Of a stretch of DNA of 27,772 bases, positions 7,058 to 15,926 are shown piece after piece. The position numbers were made by a program, and so were the translations under genes. This DNA is from Nitrosomonadaceae bacterium (lineage in GTDB: Bacteria; Pseudomonadota; Gammaproteobacteria; Burkholderiales; Nitrosomonadaceae). The notes under the pieces are model-generated. The model was not told the DNA's origin. It worked only from the letters and a program-made list of their open reading frames with translations, and did no database searches. Where the stretch lies: the NCBI GenBank assembly GCA_919902625.1, contig CAKKRO010000166.1, positions 1 to 27,772 on the forward strand, read 5' to 3'. Position 1 is the stretch's first letter. Each line of letters starts with the position of its first letter.

Positions 7058-9478
7058 TTAAATATCAATATTCGTCGCCCTCAACGCATTCTTCTCAATA
7101 AACGCCCGTCGCGGTTCCACGACATCGCCCATCAGCGTGGTAAAGATTTCGTCGGTCAGGATACTGTCTTCGATCTGCGCGCGCAGCAGGCGGCGGTTGG
7201 CCGGGTCCATGGTGGTTTCCCACAACTGGCTGGGATTCATTTCTCCCAGGCCTTTGTAGCGTTGCACATTTACGCCTTTCTTGGCTTCTTCCAATAACCA
7301 TTCCAGGGCTTGTTTGAATTCACTGACATTCTGTTTTCTTTCGCCGCGTTGTATGTAGGCACCCTGACTCAGCAAACCTTCAAATACCTGAGCGGTTTTC
7401 TGAATCTGAATGTAGTCGCCGCTTTCCAGGAAATCATTATCCAGGTAACTGGTCAGCACATTGCCATGTGATAGGCGCATTATTTTGAGCCGGTAACGTT
7501 CATGCACGTCATCATATTCCGCGACAATTTCTATGTCTTTGACCCGCAATGCAAGCCGTGATGCGCTATCTGCCGCCGCCTGTCCGCTGCTTAAATCGAC
7601 ATCCGGCAGGCGCAGCAATGCATGCATCACGTGATTGTCAATCATTTGACTCATGCGCTCAATGACCGCTTCTGACAAAATATATTCATTGGCGAGTTTT
7701 TCCAGCGTTTCACCCGTTAAGGGTGACTTTTGGTCATCGGTATACAGCTCAGCATCCGCTAACGCCAGACTCAACATATATTGCTTTAACTCATGGTCAT
7801 CTTTGACATAGCGTTCCTTTTTGCCGTGTTTGATTTTATACAGCGGGGGTTGTGCGATATAAATGTGGCCGCGCTCGATCAGTTCGGGCATTTGCCGGTA
7901 AAAGAAGGTCAGTAATAGGGTACGAATATGCGAGCCATCCACGTCCGCGTCGGTCATGATAATGATGCGGTGATAGCGCAATTTATCCGGGTTGTATTCA
8001 TCCTTGCCGATGCCGGTTCCCAGCGCGGTAATGAGGGAAATGATCTCCTGCGACGAGATCAGTTTGTCAAAACGGGCTTTTTCAACGTTCAGGATCTTTC
8101 CCTTGAGCGGCATGATGGCCTGAAATTTCCGGTCGCGTCCTTGCTTGGCGGAACCCCCTGCAGAATCACCCTCGACCAGGTAGAGTTCACACAAGGCTGG
8201 ATTTTTTTCCTGACAATCGGCCAGTTTTCCCGGCAACCCCATACTGTCGAGCACGCCTTTCCGGCGGGTTAATTCGCGTGCTTTACGCGCCGCCTCCCGG
8301 GCTCTGGCGGCATCAATCACTTTGTTGCAAATGGTTTTTGCATCAGCCGGGTTTTCCAGTAAAAACTCAGATAGCTTTTGCGATACAACTTCTTCCACCA
8401 CCGGGCGAACTTCTGACGACACCAGTTTTTCCTTGGTTTGCGAGGAAAACTTGGGTTCAAACAGTTTTACCGACAACACACACGATAAGCCTTCGCGCAT
8501 GTCATCTCCAGCCGTTTCAATCTTGGCTTTTTTAGCCAGCTCATTTTTTTCAATGTAGTTGTTGAGGGTGCGCGTCATCGCGGCTCGCAAGCCCGTCAAA
8601 TGGGTACCGCCATCTTTTTGCGGAATATTGTTGGTAAAACACAATACCTGTTCGGTGTAACTGTCATTCCACTGCATCGAAACTTCGACGGAGATATTGT
8701 CTTTGACGCCCATGGTGTAAAAAATGTTGGAATGCAGCACCGATTTTGAGCGGTTGATATATTCAACAAAATTTCTGATGCCACCGACAAAAGCAAATTT
8801 TTCTTCTTTTCCGGTGCGCTGATCAAGCAGATGGATTTTTACGCCATTGTTAAGAAAAGAAAGTTCGCGCAGGCGTTTGGCAAAAATATCGTAGTGGTAT
8901 TCAATATTGCCAAAAATTTCCTTACTCGCCAGGAAATGCACTTCGGTGCCATGGCGTTCGCTTTCCCCGGTAATTTCCAAGGGTTTAACCGGAACACCCA
9001 GACGAAATTCCATCTGGTTAATCTTCCCATCACGGCGAATGGTCAGCTTGAGCCATTCCGACAGCGCATTAACCACTGAAACACCTACACCATGCAAGCC
9101 GCCGGAAACCTTATAGGAATTATCATCAAACTTGCCACCGGCATGTAATTCGGTCATCACGATTTCTGCCGCTGAGCGTTTAAATTCATCATCCTGTTTA
9201 ATGCCGGTCGGAATACCCCGTCCGTTATCATGCACGCTGACCGAATTGTCGGGATGGATAATGACCGTTATCTCATCGCAATGACCTGCCAAAGCTTCAT
9301 CAATGGCGTTATCGACGACTTCAAATACCATGTGGTGTAAACCGGTTCCATCACTGGTGTCTCCAATATACATGCCCGGCCGTTTGCGAACCGCATCCAG
9401 GCCTTTTAATATTTTTATGCTTTCAGAATCGTAGTCTTTCTGATTTCCGTTGGGTACGTTGGTATTGTGATCACTCAT
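7058..9478 (-). CDS. gyrB: DNA gyrase subunit B
   Basis: The ATPase subunit of type II topoisomerase DNA gyrase, which introduces negative supercoils with GyrA. The 806-residue length is normal. The N-terminal GHKL ATPase region shows RKRPGMYIGD (32-40), EVVDNAIDEALAG (53-65) with the catalytic Glu, DNGRGIP (84-90) and GGLHGVG (126-132). The Toprim domain starts at EGDSAGGSAKQG (near 434) and has the metal-binding DADVDGSH (near 508). The C-terminal tail carries YKGLGEMNP and ends in the usual GyrB fold. It is third in the dnaA-dnaN-gyrB order, 85 bases after dnaN, and has no strong ribosome binding site. The downstream neighbour is the giant nuclease-ATPase, not a core gene. Confidence 0.98.
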   Translation of the reverse strand: MSDHNTNVPNGNQKDYDSESIKILKGLDAVRKRPGMYIGDTSDGTGLHHMVFEVVDNAIDEALAGHCDEITVIIHPDNSVSVHDNGRGIPTGIKQDDEFKRSAAEIVMTELHAGGKFDDNSYKVSGGLHGVGVSVVNALSEWLKLTIRRDGKINQMEFRLGVPVKPLEITGESERHGTEVHFLASKEIFGNIEYHYDIFAKRLRELSFLNNGVKIHLLDQRTGKEEKFAFVGGIRNFVEYINRSKSVLHSNIFYTMGVKDNISVEVSMQWNDSYTEQVLCFTNNIPQKDGGTHLTGLRAAMTRTLNNYIEKNELAKKAKIETAGDDMREGLSCVLSVKLFEPKFSSQTKEKLVSSEVRPVVEEVVSQKLSEFLLENPADAKTICNKVIDAARAREAARKARELTRRKGVLDSMGLPGKLADCQEKNPALCELYLVEGDSAGGSAKQGRDRKFQAIMPLKGKILNVEKARFDKLISSQEIISLITALGTGIGKDEYNPDKLRYHRIIIMTDADVDGSHIRTLLLTFFYRQMPELIERGHIYIAQPPLYKIKHGKKERYVKDDHELKQYMLSLALADAELYTDDQKSPLTGETLEKLANEYILSEAVIERMSQMIDNHVMHALLRLPDVDLSSGQAAADSASRLALRVKDIEIVAEYDDVHERYRLKIMRLSHGNVLTSYLDNDFLESGDYIQIQKTAQVFEGLLSQGAYIQRGERKQNVSEFKQALEWLLEEAKKGVNVQRYKGLGEMNPSQLWETTMDPANRRLLRAQIEDSILTDEIFTTLMGDVVEPRRAFIEKNALRATNIDI

Positions 9479-9563
9479 CCGTTAGGGCGCTTTATGGTTG
9501 TGAAGTTTGAAAGGGATATTTCAATTTTTGAGAATTTTGACTCATTCCTGTTGAAAGGCATTA

Positions 9564-10679
9564 TTAAATTCTCATCGGCATGACGATGTATTTAAATTCT
9601 TTATTTCCAGGTACTGTTATCAGAACACTATTATTGGCGTTTTCGAGGGCACATTGTACTGTCGCGCTATCGACGTTATTTAATAAATCCAGCAAATACG
9701 TAATGTTGAGGCTGATATCAACCGATTCATCATCGTATTTAATTTCCAGTTCTTCCTGGGCTTCTTCCTGCTCATTGTTTTTGCAGGTGATACATAGATT
9801 GTCTTTACTAACGATTAACCGTACGCCACGGAATTTTTCAGCTTGATTGGAAAGAATGGATACCCGTTGTAATGCTTGTAGAAAGGTTATACGCTCTATC
9901 TCAAAGAGTTTTGTATTTTTTGTTGGGATAACACGATTGTAGTCAGGAAACTTGCCATCAATAATTTTAGATATCAGGATAACATCAGAAAAGGAAAAAC
10001 GAACCTTGTTCTGAAAATATTCTATATTTACGGGATCTTCACTCTCATTGAGCAGTTTCGACAGTTCAAAAACAGCTTTGCGAGGAAGAATAATTTCCTG
10101 CCGTTTCTGGGCGTTATCCAGGTTCGTTGCGATATAAGCCAAGCGATGCCCGTCGGTGCCAACACCAATTAAATGTTTGTTTTCTATCAGCAATAAAAGT
10201 CCATTCAGGTAATAGCGAATGTCTTGTTGCGCCACTGAAAACTGAACATGGTGCAAGAGGTTTTTTAATTCACTTTGTTTAAGCGTAACAAAGACATCGG
10301 GTTTTGAGTCTTCAATGATCTCCGGAAAATCCTCTGCCGGCAGTATTTGCAGATTAAACGCGCTTTTACCGGATTTAACCTGCAGATGATCTTCTTGTTT
10401 TGTTAATGCTACTTCGGCATCGGATGAAAGTGAACGCAGGATATCCTGAAGCTTCTTGGCTGAGACGGTCAGAGAAAAATTTTCCTGCATGGAAGGATCT
10501 TTTGAAGTGACTGTTTTTATTTGTATTTCAAGATCTGTTGCCAGGAAAGAAAGATTTTCGTTGTTTTGCCGGATTAAAACATTCGACAGGATGGGTAACG
10601 TTTGACGTCGCTCTACGATTCCCGTCACCGTTTGTAGCGGTTTAAGCAAGGTATCTCTGTTAGTTTTTATTAAAAGCAT
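9564..10679 (-). CDS. dnaN: DNA polymerase III sliding clamp (beta subunit)
   Basis: The ring-shaped processivity clamp of the replicative polymerase, also a docking site for MutS, Hda and other clamp-binding proteins. The 371 residues match the three-domain clamp. Recognisable parts are the start MLLIKTNRDTLLKPLQ, VERRQTLPILSNVL (27-40), GTDGHRLAY in the middle domain, FPDYNRVIPT, and the typical end YIVMPMRI. It lies 189 bases after dnaA, and the gap between them is the origin candidate. No ribosome binding site precedes the ATG, where the leader is almost pure A and T. Confidence 0.98.
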   Translation of the reverse strand: MLLIKTNRDTLLKPLQTVTGIVERRQTLPILSNVLIRQNNENLSFLATDLEIQIKTVTSKDPSMQENFSLTVSAKKLQDILRSLSSDAEVALTKQEDHLQVKSGKSAFNLQILPAEDFPEIIEDSKPDVFVTLKQSELKNLLHHVQFSVAQQDIRYYLNGLLLLIENKHLIGVGTDGHRLAYIATNLDNAQKRQEIILPRKAVFELSKLLNESEDPVNIEYFQNKVRFSFSDVILISKIIDGKFPDYNRVIPTKNTKLFEIERITFLQALQRVSILSNQAEKFRGVRLIVSKDNLCITCKNNEQEEAQEELEIKYDDESVDISLNITYLLDLLNNVDSATVQCALENANNSVLITVPGNKEFKYIVMPMRI

Positions 10680-10808
10680 TTATATATAAGATAATAATAA
10701 TTAGATAATGTCTTCAATACTTCTGTATATTTTCTAACATCAAATGAATATCAACAAGATAGCATAAATTTTTCGTTTGTATGATAACTGTATAATAATT
10801 GGATAGTT

Positions 10809-10817
10809 TGTGGATAA
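10809..10817 (-). promoter_or_regulatory. DnaA box, perfect consensus (TTATCCACA)
   Basis: The plus strand reads TGTGGATAA, the reverse complement of the high-affinity DnaA box. It lies 26 bases from the oppositely oriented box at 10844. Confidence 0.8.
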
Positions 10818-10843
10818 AGATTTCAAATTTTTTTGAAGACAAG

Positions 10844-10852
10844 TTATACACA
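10844..10852 (+). promoter_or_regulatory. DnaA box, perfect consensus (TTATACACA)
   Basis: An exact match to TTATNCACA, 16 bases from the end of dnaA. It points towards dnaA, opposite to the box at 10809-10817. Confidence 0.8.
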
Positions 10853-10868
10853 AGTTATTAGACAGTTA

Positions 10869-12242
10869 TCAACCTCTTAAAATGAGAATGAGCGCATTGA
10901 AATCACGGCTCACGACAGGGTCGGAAACACGCAATTCGGCGATTTTCCGATAACCATGTAATACGGTGGTGTGATCTCTTCCGCCAAAAGCTTCGCCGAT
11001 ATCGGGCAAACTGAGAGAGGTGAGTTCTTTGGCTATGGCCATGGCCATTTGGCGAGGTCTTGCCACAATGCGTGTACGTTTTTTTGAATACATTTCAGAT
11101 ACTTTGATTTTATAGTAATCGGCGACAGTTTTCTGAATATTCTCAATCGATATTTGGCGGCTTTGTACAGCGAGCAAATCCTTTAATGCTTCTTTAGCCA
11201 AATCGAGCGTTATTTCCTGACCGGTGAAGCGCGAGAAAGCGAGTACTCGTTTTAAAGCCCCTTCCAATTCTCGGACATTGGAGCGTATATGTTTGGCGAT
11301 AAAAAAAGCCACATTTTCATCTAACCTGATTTTTTCCAATTCAGCTTTCTTTAACAGTATCGCAACGCGCATTTCAAGTTCCGGTGGCTCTACAGCGACG
11401 GTTAACCCCCATCCGAAACGCGATACCAGCCGTTCTTCCAGTCCGGAAATTTCTTTAGGATAAGAATCACAGGTGATGATCACTTGTTTGTGCGCTTCAA
11501 TGAGCGCGTTAAAAGCGTAGAAAAACTCTTCCTGAGTACGATTTTTACCGCCGAAGAACTGAACGTCATCGACAATCAAAAGATCGAGAGAGTGGTAATA
11601 AAGTTTAAATTTATCAAAGGCCTTATGCTGGTATGCACTGACGACATCGGATACATATTTTTCAGCATGCACATAACGGATTTTTGCAGTTTTATCCTTT
11701 TCGTGGACGTAGTTGCCAATAGCCTGAATCAGGTGCGTTTTTCCTAAACCCACCCCACCATAGATGAAAAGAGGGTTATAGGCCGTTCCAGGGGATTCGG
11801 CGACTTGGATGGCGCCTGCCCGGGCCAGTTGATTGGCTTTTCCCGTAACGAAATTTTCAAATGTGAAATTTGGATTCAGGCGGCTGGGGTTTTTCTTGGC
11901 AGATGTAGCCGATGTATCAGATTCTGGCTTGGGAACATCTTGTACTTGATCAGGCGCCTGCTCGGGCAAGATGTTTTTTGTTTCAGTCTGGTCTGCCAGT
12001 TTTAGGTTGAACTGAATTTTTTTGGAAAAATAGGCTTGCGCCATTTCTTCAATGTGAACAATGAAATTATCTTTTACCCATTGAGAGACAAAACGATTGG
12101 GAGCAATCAATACGACTTCACTGTCGTTGTTTAAGGATGGGTCAATCTGCAGTGGTTTGATCCATGTATTGAATTGCTGGGCATTGAGTTCTTTTCTGAA
12201 ATGATCAAGACAGGATAGCCAGAAGGTATTGAGTGATTGCAT
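10869..12242 (-). CDS. dnaA: Chromosomal replication initiator protein DnaA
   Basis: The AAA+ initiator that binds DnaA boxes and opens oriC. From the ATG at 12242 it is 457 residues. Domain I is at about 1-80 (QSLNTFWLSCLDHFRKEL), with a Pro/Ser-rich linker at about 85-120. The AAA+ domain has P-loop GGVGLGKTH (162-170) and Walker B LLIVDDVQF (221-229), and the C-terminal DNA-binding domain has the DnaA signature GGRDHTTVLHG (420-430). A GTG at 12284 would add 14 polar residues; the ATG is preferred because it starts exactly at domain I. Neither start has a good ribosome binding site. The panC stop is 75 bases upstream. Autoregulation by the boxes downstream of dnaA is not implied. Confidence 0.97.
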   Translation of the reverse strand: MQSLNTFWLSCLDHFRKELNAQQFNTWIKPLQIDPSLNNDSEVVLIAPNRFVSQWVKDNFIVHIEEMAQAYFSKKIQFNLKLADQTETKNILPEQAPDQVQDVPKPESDTSATSAKKNPSRLNPNFTFENFVTGKANQLARAGAIQVAESPGTAYNPLFIYGGVGLGKTHLIQAIGNYVHEKDKTAKIRYVHAEKYVSDVVSAYQHKAFDKFKLYYHSLDLLIVDDVQFFGGKNRTQEEFFYAFNALIEAHKQVIITCDSYPKEISGLEERLVSRFGWGLTVAVEPPELEMRVAILLKKAELEKIRLDENVAFFIAKHIRSNVRELEGALKRVLAFSRFTGQEITLDLAKEALKDLLAVQSRQISIENIQKTVADYYKIKVSEMYSKKRTRIVARPRQMAMAIAKELTSLSLPDIGEAFGGRDHTTVLHGYRKIAELRVSDPVVSRDFNALILILRG

Positions 12243-12317
12243 AATTTTTTGTTCTTTATCTGTCTGGTTTTGAAAAGCAGCCACAGTGCAATTTTAATGT
12301 ACAAAAAATAGCTGATC

Positions 12318-13142
12318 TTATATTTCCAGGTTGTCAATCAATCGTGTTTTATCCAACCAGGCTGCACCCAATACGACGAGATCTTCATCGTTAATCTGTG
12401 CGGGCGTCAGTAAACTGCGTTTTTGAATCCGAATATAATCCACTTTCCATCCACGTTGAATCAAATCCTTAGTTGCGTTTTCTTGTAATGTCAAAAATTC
12501 TTTGCAACCGGAAATAATTTCCTTTTTGATCTGAAGAAGCGCTTGATAGAGATGGCAAGCTTCCAACCGTTGTACCTTGTTCAAATATTGATTGCGGGAG
12601 CTTAACGCCAATCCATCGGGTGCACGGACGGTTTCACAAGCAATAATTTCAACGGGCAAATTTAATTGTCGTACCATTTCACGCACAATATATAACTGCT
12701 GATAATCCTTTTTACCCAATAGGGCGAGATGGGGTTGAATAATATTGAATAATTTCAGCACGATCGTTGCGACACCCTGAAAAAATCCCGGACGAAACTC
12801 TCCCTCCAGAGTATTTGCTACAGAGGGTAATGCTAACAAGAATTCTTGTGGTGTTGGGAAAAGAATTTCTTCATCCGGTGCAAAAACAGTATTGACATTA
12901 AGTTCAGCCAGCAATCTGCAATCATCGTCCAAAGTTCTTGGGTACTGATTAAAATCTTCATGAGGCAGGAATTGAAGCCGGTTGACAAAAATACTGACAA
13001 CAACGCAATCAGAGAGCTGTTTTGCCTGCTGGATCAATGCGAGGTGACCGGCATGTAAATTACCCATTGTGGGAACAAAAGCAATTTGTTGCTGACTGTT
13101 AAGGCTTTTGCGTAGCGCGGTAATGTCATTAAAGATTTTCAC
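12318..13142 (-). CDS. panC: Pantothenate synthetase
   Basis: Joins pantoate and beta-alanine, using ATP, to make pantothenate, the precursor of coenzyme A. The 274 residues are normal for the family. The nucleotidyltransferase signature PTMGNLHAGH (24-33) contains the HxGH motif, GKKDYQQL lies in the middle, and ALSSRNQYL carries the KMSKS-like loop. Translation probably starts at a GTG (13142), 14 bases after the panB stop, so the two are very likely co-transcribed. The product of PanB (ketopantoate) is reduced to pantoate by an enzyme not in this window, and no panD is seen here. Confidence 0.96.
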   Translation of the reverse strand: MKIFNDITALRKSLNSQQQIAFVPTMGNLHAGHLALIQQAKQLSDCVVVSIFVNRLQFLPHEDFNQYPRTLDDDCRLLAELNVNTVFAPDEEILFPTPQEFLLALPSVANTLEGEFRPGFFQGVATIVLKLFNIIQPHLALLGKKDYQQLYIVREMVRQLNLPVEIIACETVRAPDGLALSSRNQYLNKVQRLEACHLYQALLQIKKEIISGCKEFLTLQENATKDLIQRGWKVDYIRIQKRSLLTPAQINDEDLVVLGAAWLDKTRLIDNLEI

Positions 13143-13156
13143 ACGATAATCATCAA

Positions 13157-13948
13157 TCAGAATGCATGTTCTTCACCAGGAAACTGGCTTGTTTTGACAG
13201 CGGTAACATAGTTTGCAACGGCTTCCTGAATGCTTTTTGCGCCAGCCATGAAATCTTTGACAAAGCGAGGCTTTTTGCCTGGATACAACCCCAGCATATC
13301 ATGGAGTACCAGAACCTGAGCGGAACAATTCACTCCTGCGCCGATACCGATGGTAGGGATAGAGAGTGTGTGCGTGATTTTTTTAGCCAGTTTTGCCGGA
13401 ACGACTTCCATTAACAGCAAGCTTGCCCCCGATTTTTCCAGTGTTTTTGCATCATCGAGCAATTGCTTGGCCGATTTCTCGGAATTTCCTTGTAATTTAT
13501 AACCACCTAATTGGTGAATGGATTGAGGCGTCAAACCAATATGGGCACAAACGGGGATACCGCGCCGGGTCAGGAACTGGATGGTATCCGCCATGATCTG
13601 GCCGCCTTCGATTTTGACCATATGTGCGCCCGCAGCAAGAATCCTGGAAGCATTCTCGAAAGCTTGTTCGGGTGAAATCTGATAACTGCCGAAAGGCATA
13701 TCGGTCATGATGAATGCTTTGCTGGAACCGCGTGCAACACAACGCGTATGATAAATCATGTCGTCCAGCGTTACGGCTAATGTAGTGTTTTCTCCGTGCA
13801 AAACATTTCCCAATGAATCACCCACCAGCAAAACATCAATGCCTGCATTTTCCAACAGGGTTGCAAAAATAGCGTCATAACAGGTCATAACAGTGAATTT
13901 CTCATTGTTCTCAACCATCTTTTGTAATGTGGTCTGTGTAATTCTCAT
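13157..13948 (-). CDS. panB: 3-methyl-2-oxobutanoate hydroxymethyltransferase
   Basis: The first step of pantothenate synthesis: transfers a hydroxymethyl group from methylene-tetrahydrofolate to ketoisovalerate, giving ketopantoate. The 263 residues fit the TIM-barrel family. Seen are VGDSLGNVLHG (42-52) and TDMPFGSYQ with the metal-binding Asp residues, KIEGG with the conserved Glu, AHIGLTPQS and GIGAGVNCSAQVLVLHD. The ATG overlaps the folK stop in an ATGA, so translation is probably coupled. Folate made with FolK supplies the one-carbon donor, which gives a metabolic reason for the pairing. Confidence 0.97.
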   Translation of the reverse strand: MRITQTTLQKMVENNEKFTVMTCYDAIFATLLENAGIDVLLVGDSLGNVLHGENTTLAVTLDDMIYHTRCVARGSSKAFIMTDMPFGSYQISPEQAFENASRILAAGAHMVKIEGGQIMADTIQFLTRRGIPVCAHIGLTPQSIHQLGGYKLQGNSEKSAKQLLDDAKTLEKSGASLLLMEVVPAKLAKKITHTLSIPTIGIGAGVNCSAQVLVLHDMLGLYPGKKPRFVKDFMAGAKSIQEAVANYVTAVKTSQFPGEEHAF

Positions 13949-14433
13949 AATTGTTCTAATTTTTGTTCATAACACAATGACAGTAATTGAGCGACGTGAC
14001 CATAACCTGGAACATGACAATCTGGAGCAATTTCCATCAGCGGCTTCAGTACAAACGCACGTTGCGACATGCGCGGGTGCGGTAAGGTCAGCTTCTCATC
14101 AAGCCATTCCAGATCATCATACATCAGAATATCGAGATCCAGTGTACGCGGTGCATTTAAGGATTCACGCACGCGTCCGTGACGATGTTCAATGCCAAGC
14201 AAGGCGTTGAGTAAATCATGCGGTGCCAGAGTGGTTTCAATCCATGCGACCGCATTGATGAAATCCGGTTGATCCAATCGTCCAACAGGGGCGCTTTTGT
14301 AAAGCGAAGAATGGTTTATCAGGCATATGCCGGGAAGTTGTTCTAATTCGTCAAATGCCTGTTGTATCTGGGAAACAGGGTTTTCCAGATTACTACCCAG
14401 CGCGATAAAGACCCGGCTTGGTTTTTTACTCAT
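13945..14433 (-). CDS. folK: 6-hydroxymethyl-dihydropterin pyrophosphokinase
   Basis: Transfers pyrophosphate from ATP to hydroxymethyl-dihydropterin in folate synthesis. It has 162 residues, starting with FIALGSNLENP (9-19), with the family signature APRTLDLDILMYDD, whose Asp pair binds Mg-ATP, and LPHPRMSQRAFVLKPL. It starts 6 bases after the pcnB stop and overlaps panB by 4 bases at its own end, which indicates one transcription unit pcnB-folK-panB-panC. Confidence 0.97.
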   Translation of the reverse strand: MSKKPSRVFIALGSNLENPVSQIQQAFDELEQLPGICLINHSSLYKSAPVGRLDQPDFINAVAWIETTLAPHDLLNALLGIEHRHGRVRESLNAPRTLDLDILMYDDLEWLDEKLTLPHPRMSQRAFVLKPLMEIAPDCHVPGYGHVAQLLSLCYEQKLEQL

Positions 14434-14439
14434 GAAAGG

Positions 14440-15828
14440 TTAACGGTTTTCATCGGTGCTTGAATTTTCCGGCTCCAAAGCAAGGCCGGGCGAAGGTTTT
14501 TTACGACTGCGCCTTCTCTTGCCTTTCTTGGGTGAAGTTTCCTTGAGCAGCATTTTTTCACGTTTTTCATTATCTGCGGATAGAAATGTTTTCCACCATT
14601 CACCCAGCTCTTCATCCAGCTCACCGCTTTCACAGCGGAGGAGCATGAAATCATACGCAGCGCGAAAACGCGGATGGGCAATCAAGCGGAAAGGCTTGCG
14701 TCCGGTACGAGCCTGAAAGCGTGGTTGCATGCTCCAAATTTCTTGTATGACCGCATCAAAGCGGCGGGGGATCGCCAGTTTCTTATGTTGTATTGAAAGA
14801 ATTTCATCCATTGCCTTAAATAAGGCGGGTAAAGGTTTTTCACCGGAAGTCTGAAGTGCATTCCAGGAGGAAAGCACTTCATGCCACAAAAGGATGGCAA
14901 ATAAAAATCCCGGAGAAACGGGTTTATTTTGTCTGATTCGTTCATCGGTATTTCTGAGCGCAATGGTGATAAAGCGTTCGCCCAAAGGTTGTTCCAGTAT
15001 CACATCCAGCATGGGTAGAAGGCCATGATGTAAGCCGCGTGTGCGCAAATCAACCACACAGGATAATGCATGTCCCGACAGTAACAGCTTCAGCATTTCA
15101 TCGAACAGGCGTGAAGGTGGAACATTTTGCAGCAATGGCGCTAGATCGCCAATCGGTTTAGCGGTTTCCGCTTCTATTTGCATATCCAGTTTCGATGCCA
15201 GGCGAACAGCCCGTAACAGGCGAATAGGGTCTTCCCGGTAACGTTGTGCCGGATCGCCAATAATGCGCAGTTTTTTGGCTTTGATATCTTCGTAACCGTT
15301 CAGATAATCAAGAATTTCTTCTTTGGCAGGATCATAGAAAAGTGCATTAATGGTGAAATCACGGCGGACAGCATCTTCTTCCTGAGAGCCAAAAACGTTA
15401 TCCCGTAAAAGGCGGCCGTGTTGATCGGTCAGTTTGATGGAAGCATGGTTATCATCATCGGCCGGTGAGTGTCCACGAAAGGTGGATACTTCAACGGTTT
15501 CAGCGCCACACATGACATGAACCAAGCGAAAACGCCGGCCAATAATCCGTGACCGGCGAAAAATTTGATGTACTTGCTCGGGTGTCGCATTGGTTGCCAC
15601 ATCGAAATCTTTGGGAGTTAACCCCAACAACAAATCACGCGCAGCCCCCCCGACAATATAGGCCGAAAATCCGGCTTGCTGTAAGTTAGCCGTTATTTTT
15701 AATGCGCAGGGATTGATCTGGTTACGCCGGATACCGTGGCGTTTGTGGGGAATGATACTCAGCTTTGCGATCGACGCGGAAGCGGCAGTTTTACGGTTGA
15801 ATACCTTGCGGAGAAATTGACGGATCAT
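14440..15828 (-). CDS. pcnB: Poly(A) polymerase I
   Basis: Adds poly(A) tails to RNA 3' ends, which in bacteria promotes RNA decay. It has 462 residues. The class II nucleotidyltransferase head has AYIVGGAARDLLLG (56-69) with the GG and RD motifs, and the metal-binding KDFDVAT (73-79, D74 and D76). RRFRLVHV, RDFTINALFYDP and the RYREDPIRLLRAVRLASKL neck motif are also present. The basic C-terminal tail (KKGKRRRSRKKPS) is characteristic of PcnB rather than CCA-adding enzymes. The gene is the first of the folK-pan block. The ATG lacks a clear ribosome binding site. Confidence 0.95.
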   Translation of the reverse strand: MIRQFLRKVFNRKTAASASIAKLSIIPHKRHGIRRNQINPCALKITANLQQAGFSAYIVGGAARDLLLGLTPKDFDVATNATPEQVHQIFRRSRIIGRRFRLVHVMCGAETVEVSTFRGHSPADDDNHASIKLTDQHGRLLRDNVFGSQEEDAVRRDFTINALFYDPAKEEILDYLNGYEDIKAKKLRIIGDPAQRYREDPIRLLRAVRLASKLDMQIEAETAKPIGDLAPLLQNVPPSRLFDEMLKLLLSGHALSCVVDLRTRGLHHGLLPMLDVILEQPLGERFITIALRNTDERIRQNKPVSPGFLFAILLWHEVLSSWNALQTSGEKPLPALFKAMDEILSIQHKKLAIPRRFDAVIQEIWSMQPRFQARTGRKPFRLIAHPRFRAAYDFMLLRCESGELDEELGEWWKTFLSADNEKREKMLLKETSPKKGKRRRSRKKPSPGLALEPENSSTDENR

Positions 15829-15856
15829 TGTGAATTACTGAAAGTATCCAGCATTA

Positions 15857-15862
15857 ATTATA
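15857..15862 (-). promoter_or_regulatory. Possible -10 element of the pcnB operon
   Basis: The minus strand reads TATAAT exactly, 28 bases before the pcnB ATG. No good -35 is found at the usual spacing. The site lies between the 3' end of the RNase P RNA and pcnB, so it would separate the two units. Confidence 0.3.
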
Positions 15863-15926
15863 CATCGGGTATCCGTTCTGCGAGCTATTTGCAATCAATT
15901 CCAGTCAGTCAAATTAAAAAGTTAGT

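Larger units (their letters stand above)
10680..10868. other. Candidate chromosomal replication origin (oriC)
   Basis: This 189-base gap between dnaA and dnaN is very AT-rich. It holds two perfect DnaA boxes (consensus TTATNCACA): TTATCCACA on the minus strand at 10809-10817 and TTATACACA on the plus strand at 10844-10852. Weaker matches are TTATACAGT (minus, 10787-10795) and TTATCAACC (plus, 10866-10874, running into the dnaA stop). The A/T-only stretch at 10680-10705 beside dnaN could be the unwinding element. The gap upstream of dnaA is short and shows no boxes. Unwinding and initiation are inferred. Confidence 0.75.

Noticed and set aside
10822..10837. TTCAAA/TTTGAA hairpin as dnaA terminator
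   Set aside because: The stem is only 6 A/T-rich pairs with no T-run after it in the dnaA direction; it lies between the DnaA boxes and is better seen as part of the AT-rich origin.
12243..12284. N-terminal extension of DnaA from a GTG
   Set aside because: It would add 14 polar residues before the natural start of domain I and has no ribosome binding site; the ATG at 12242 is preferred, but this cannot be excluded.
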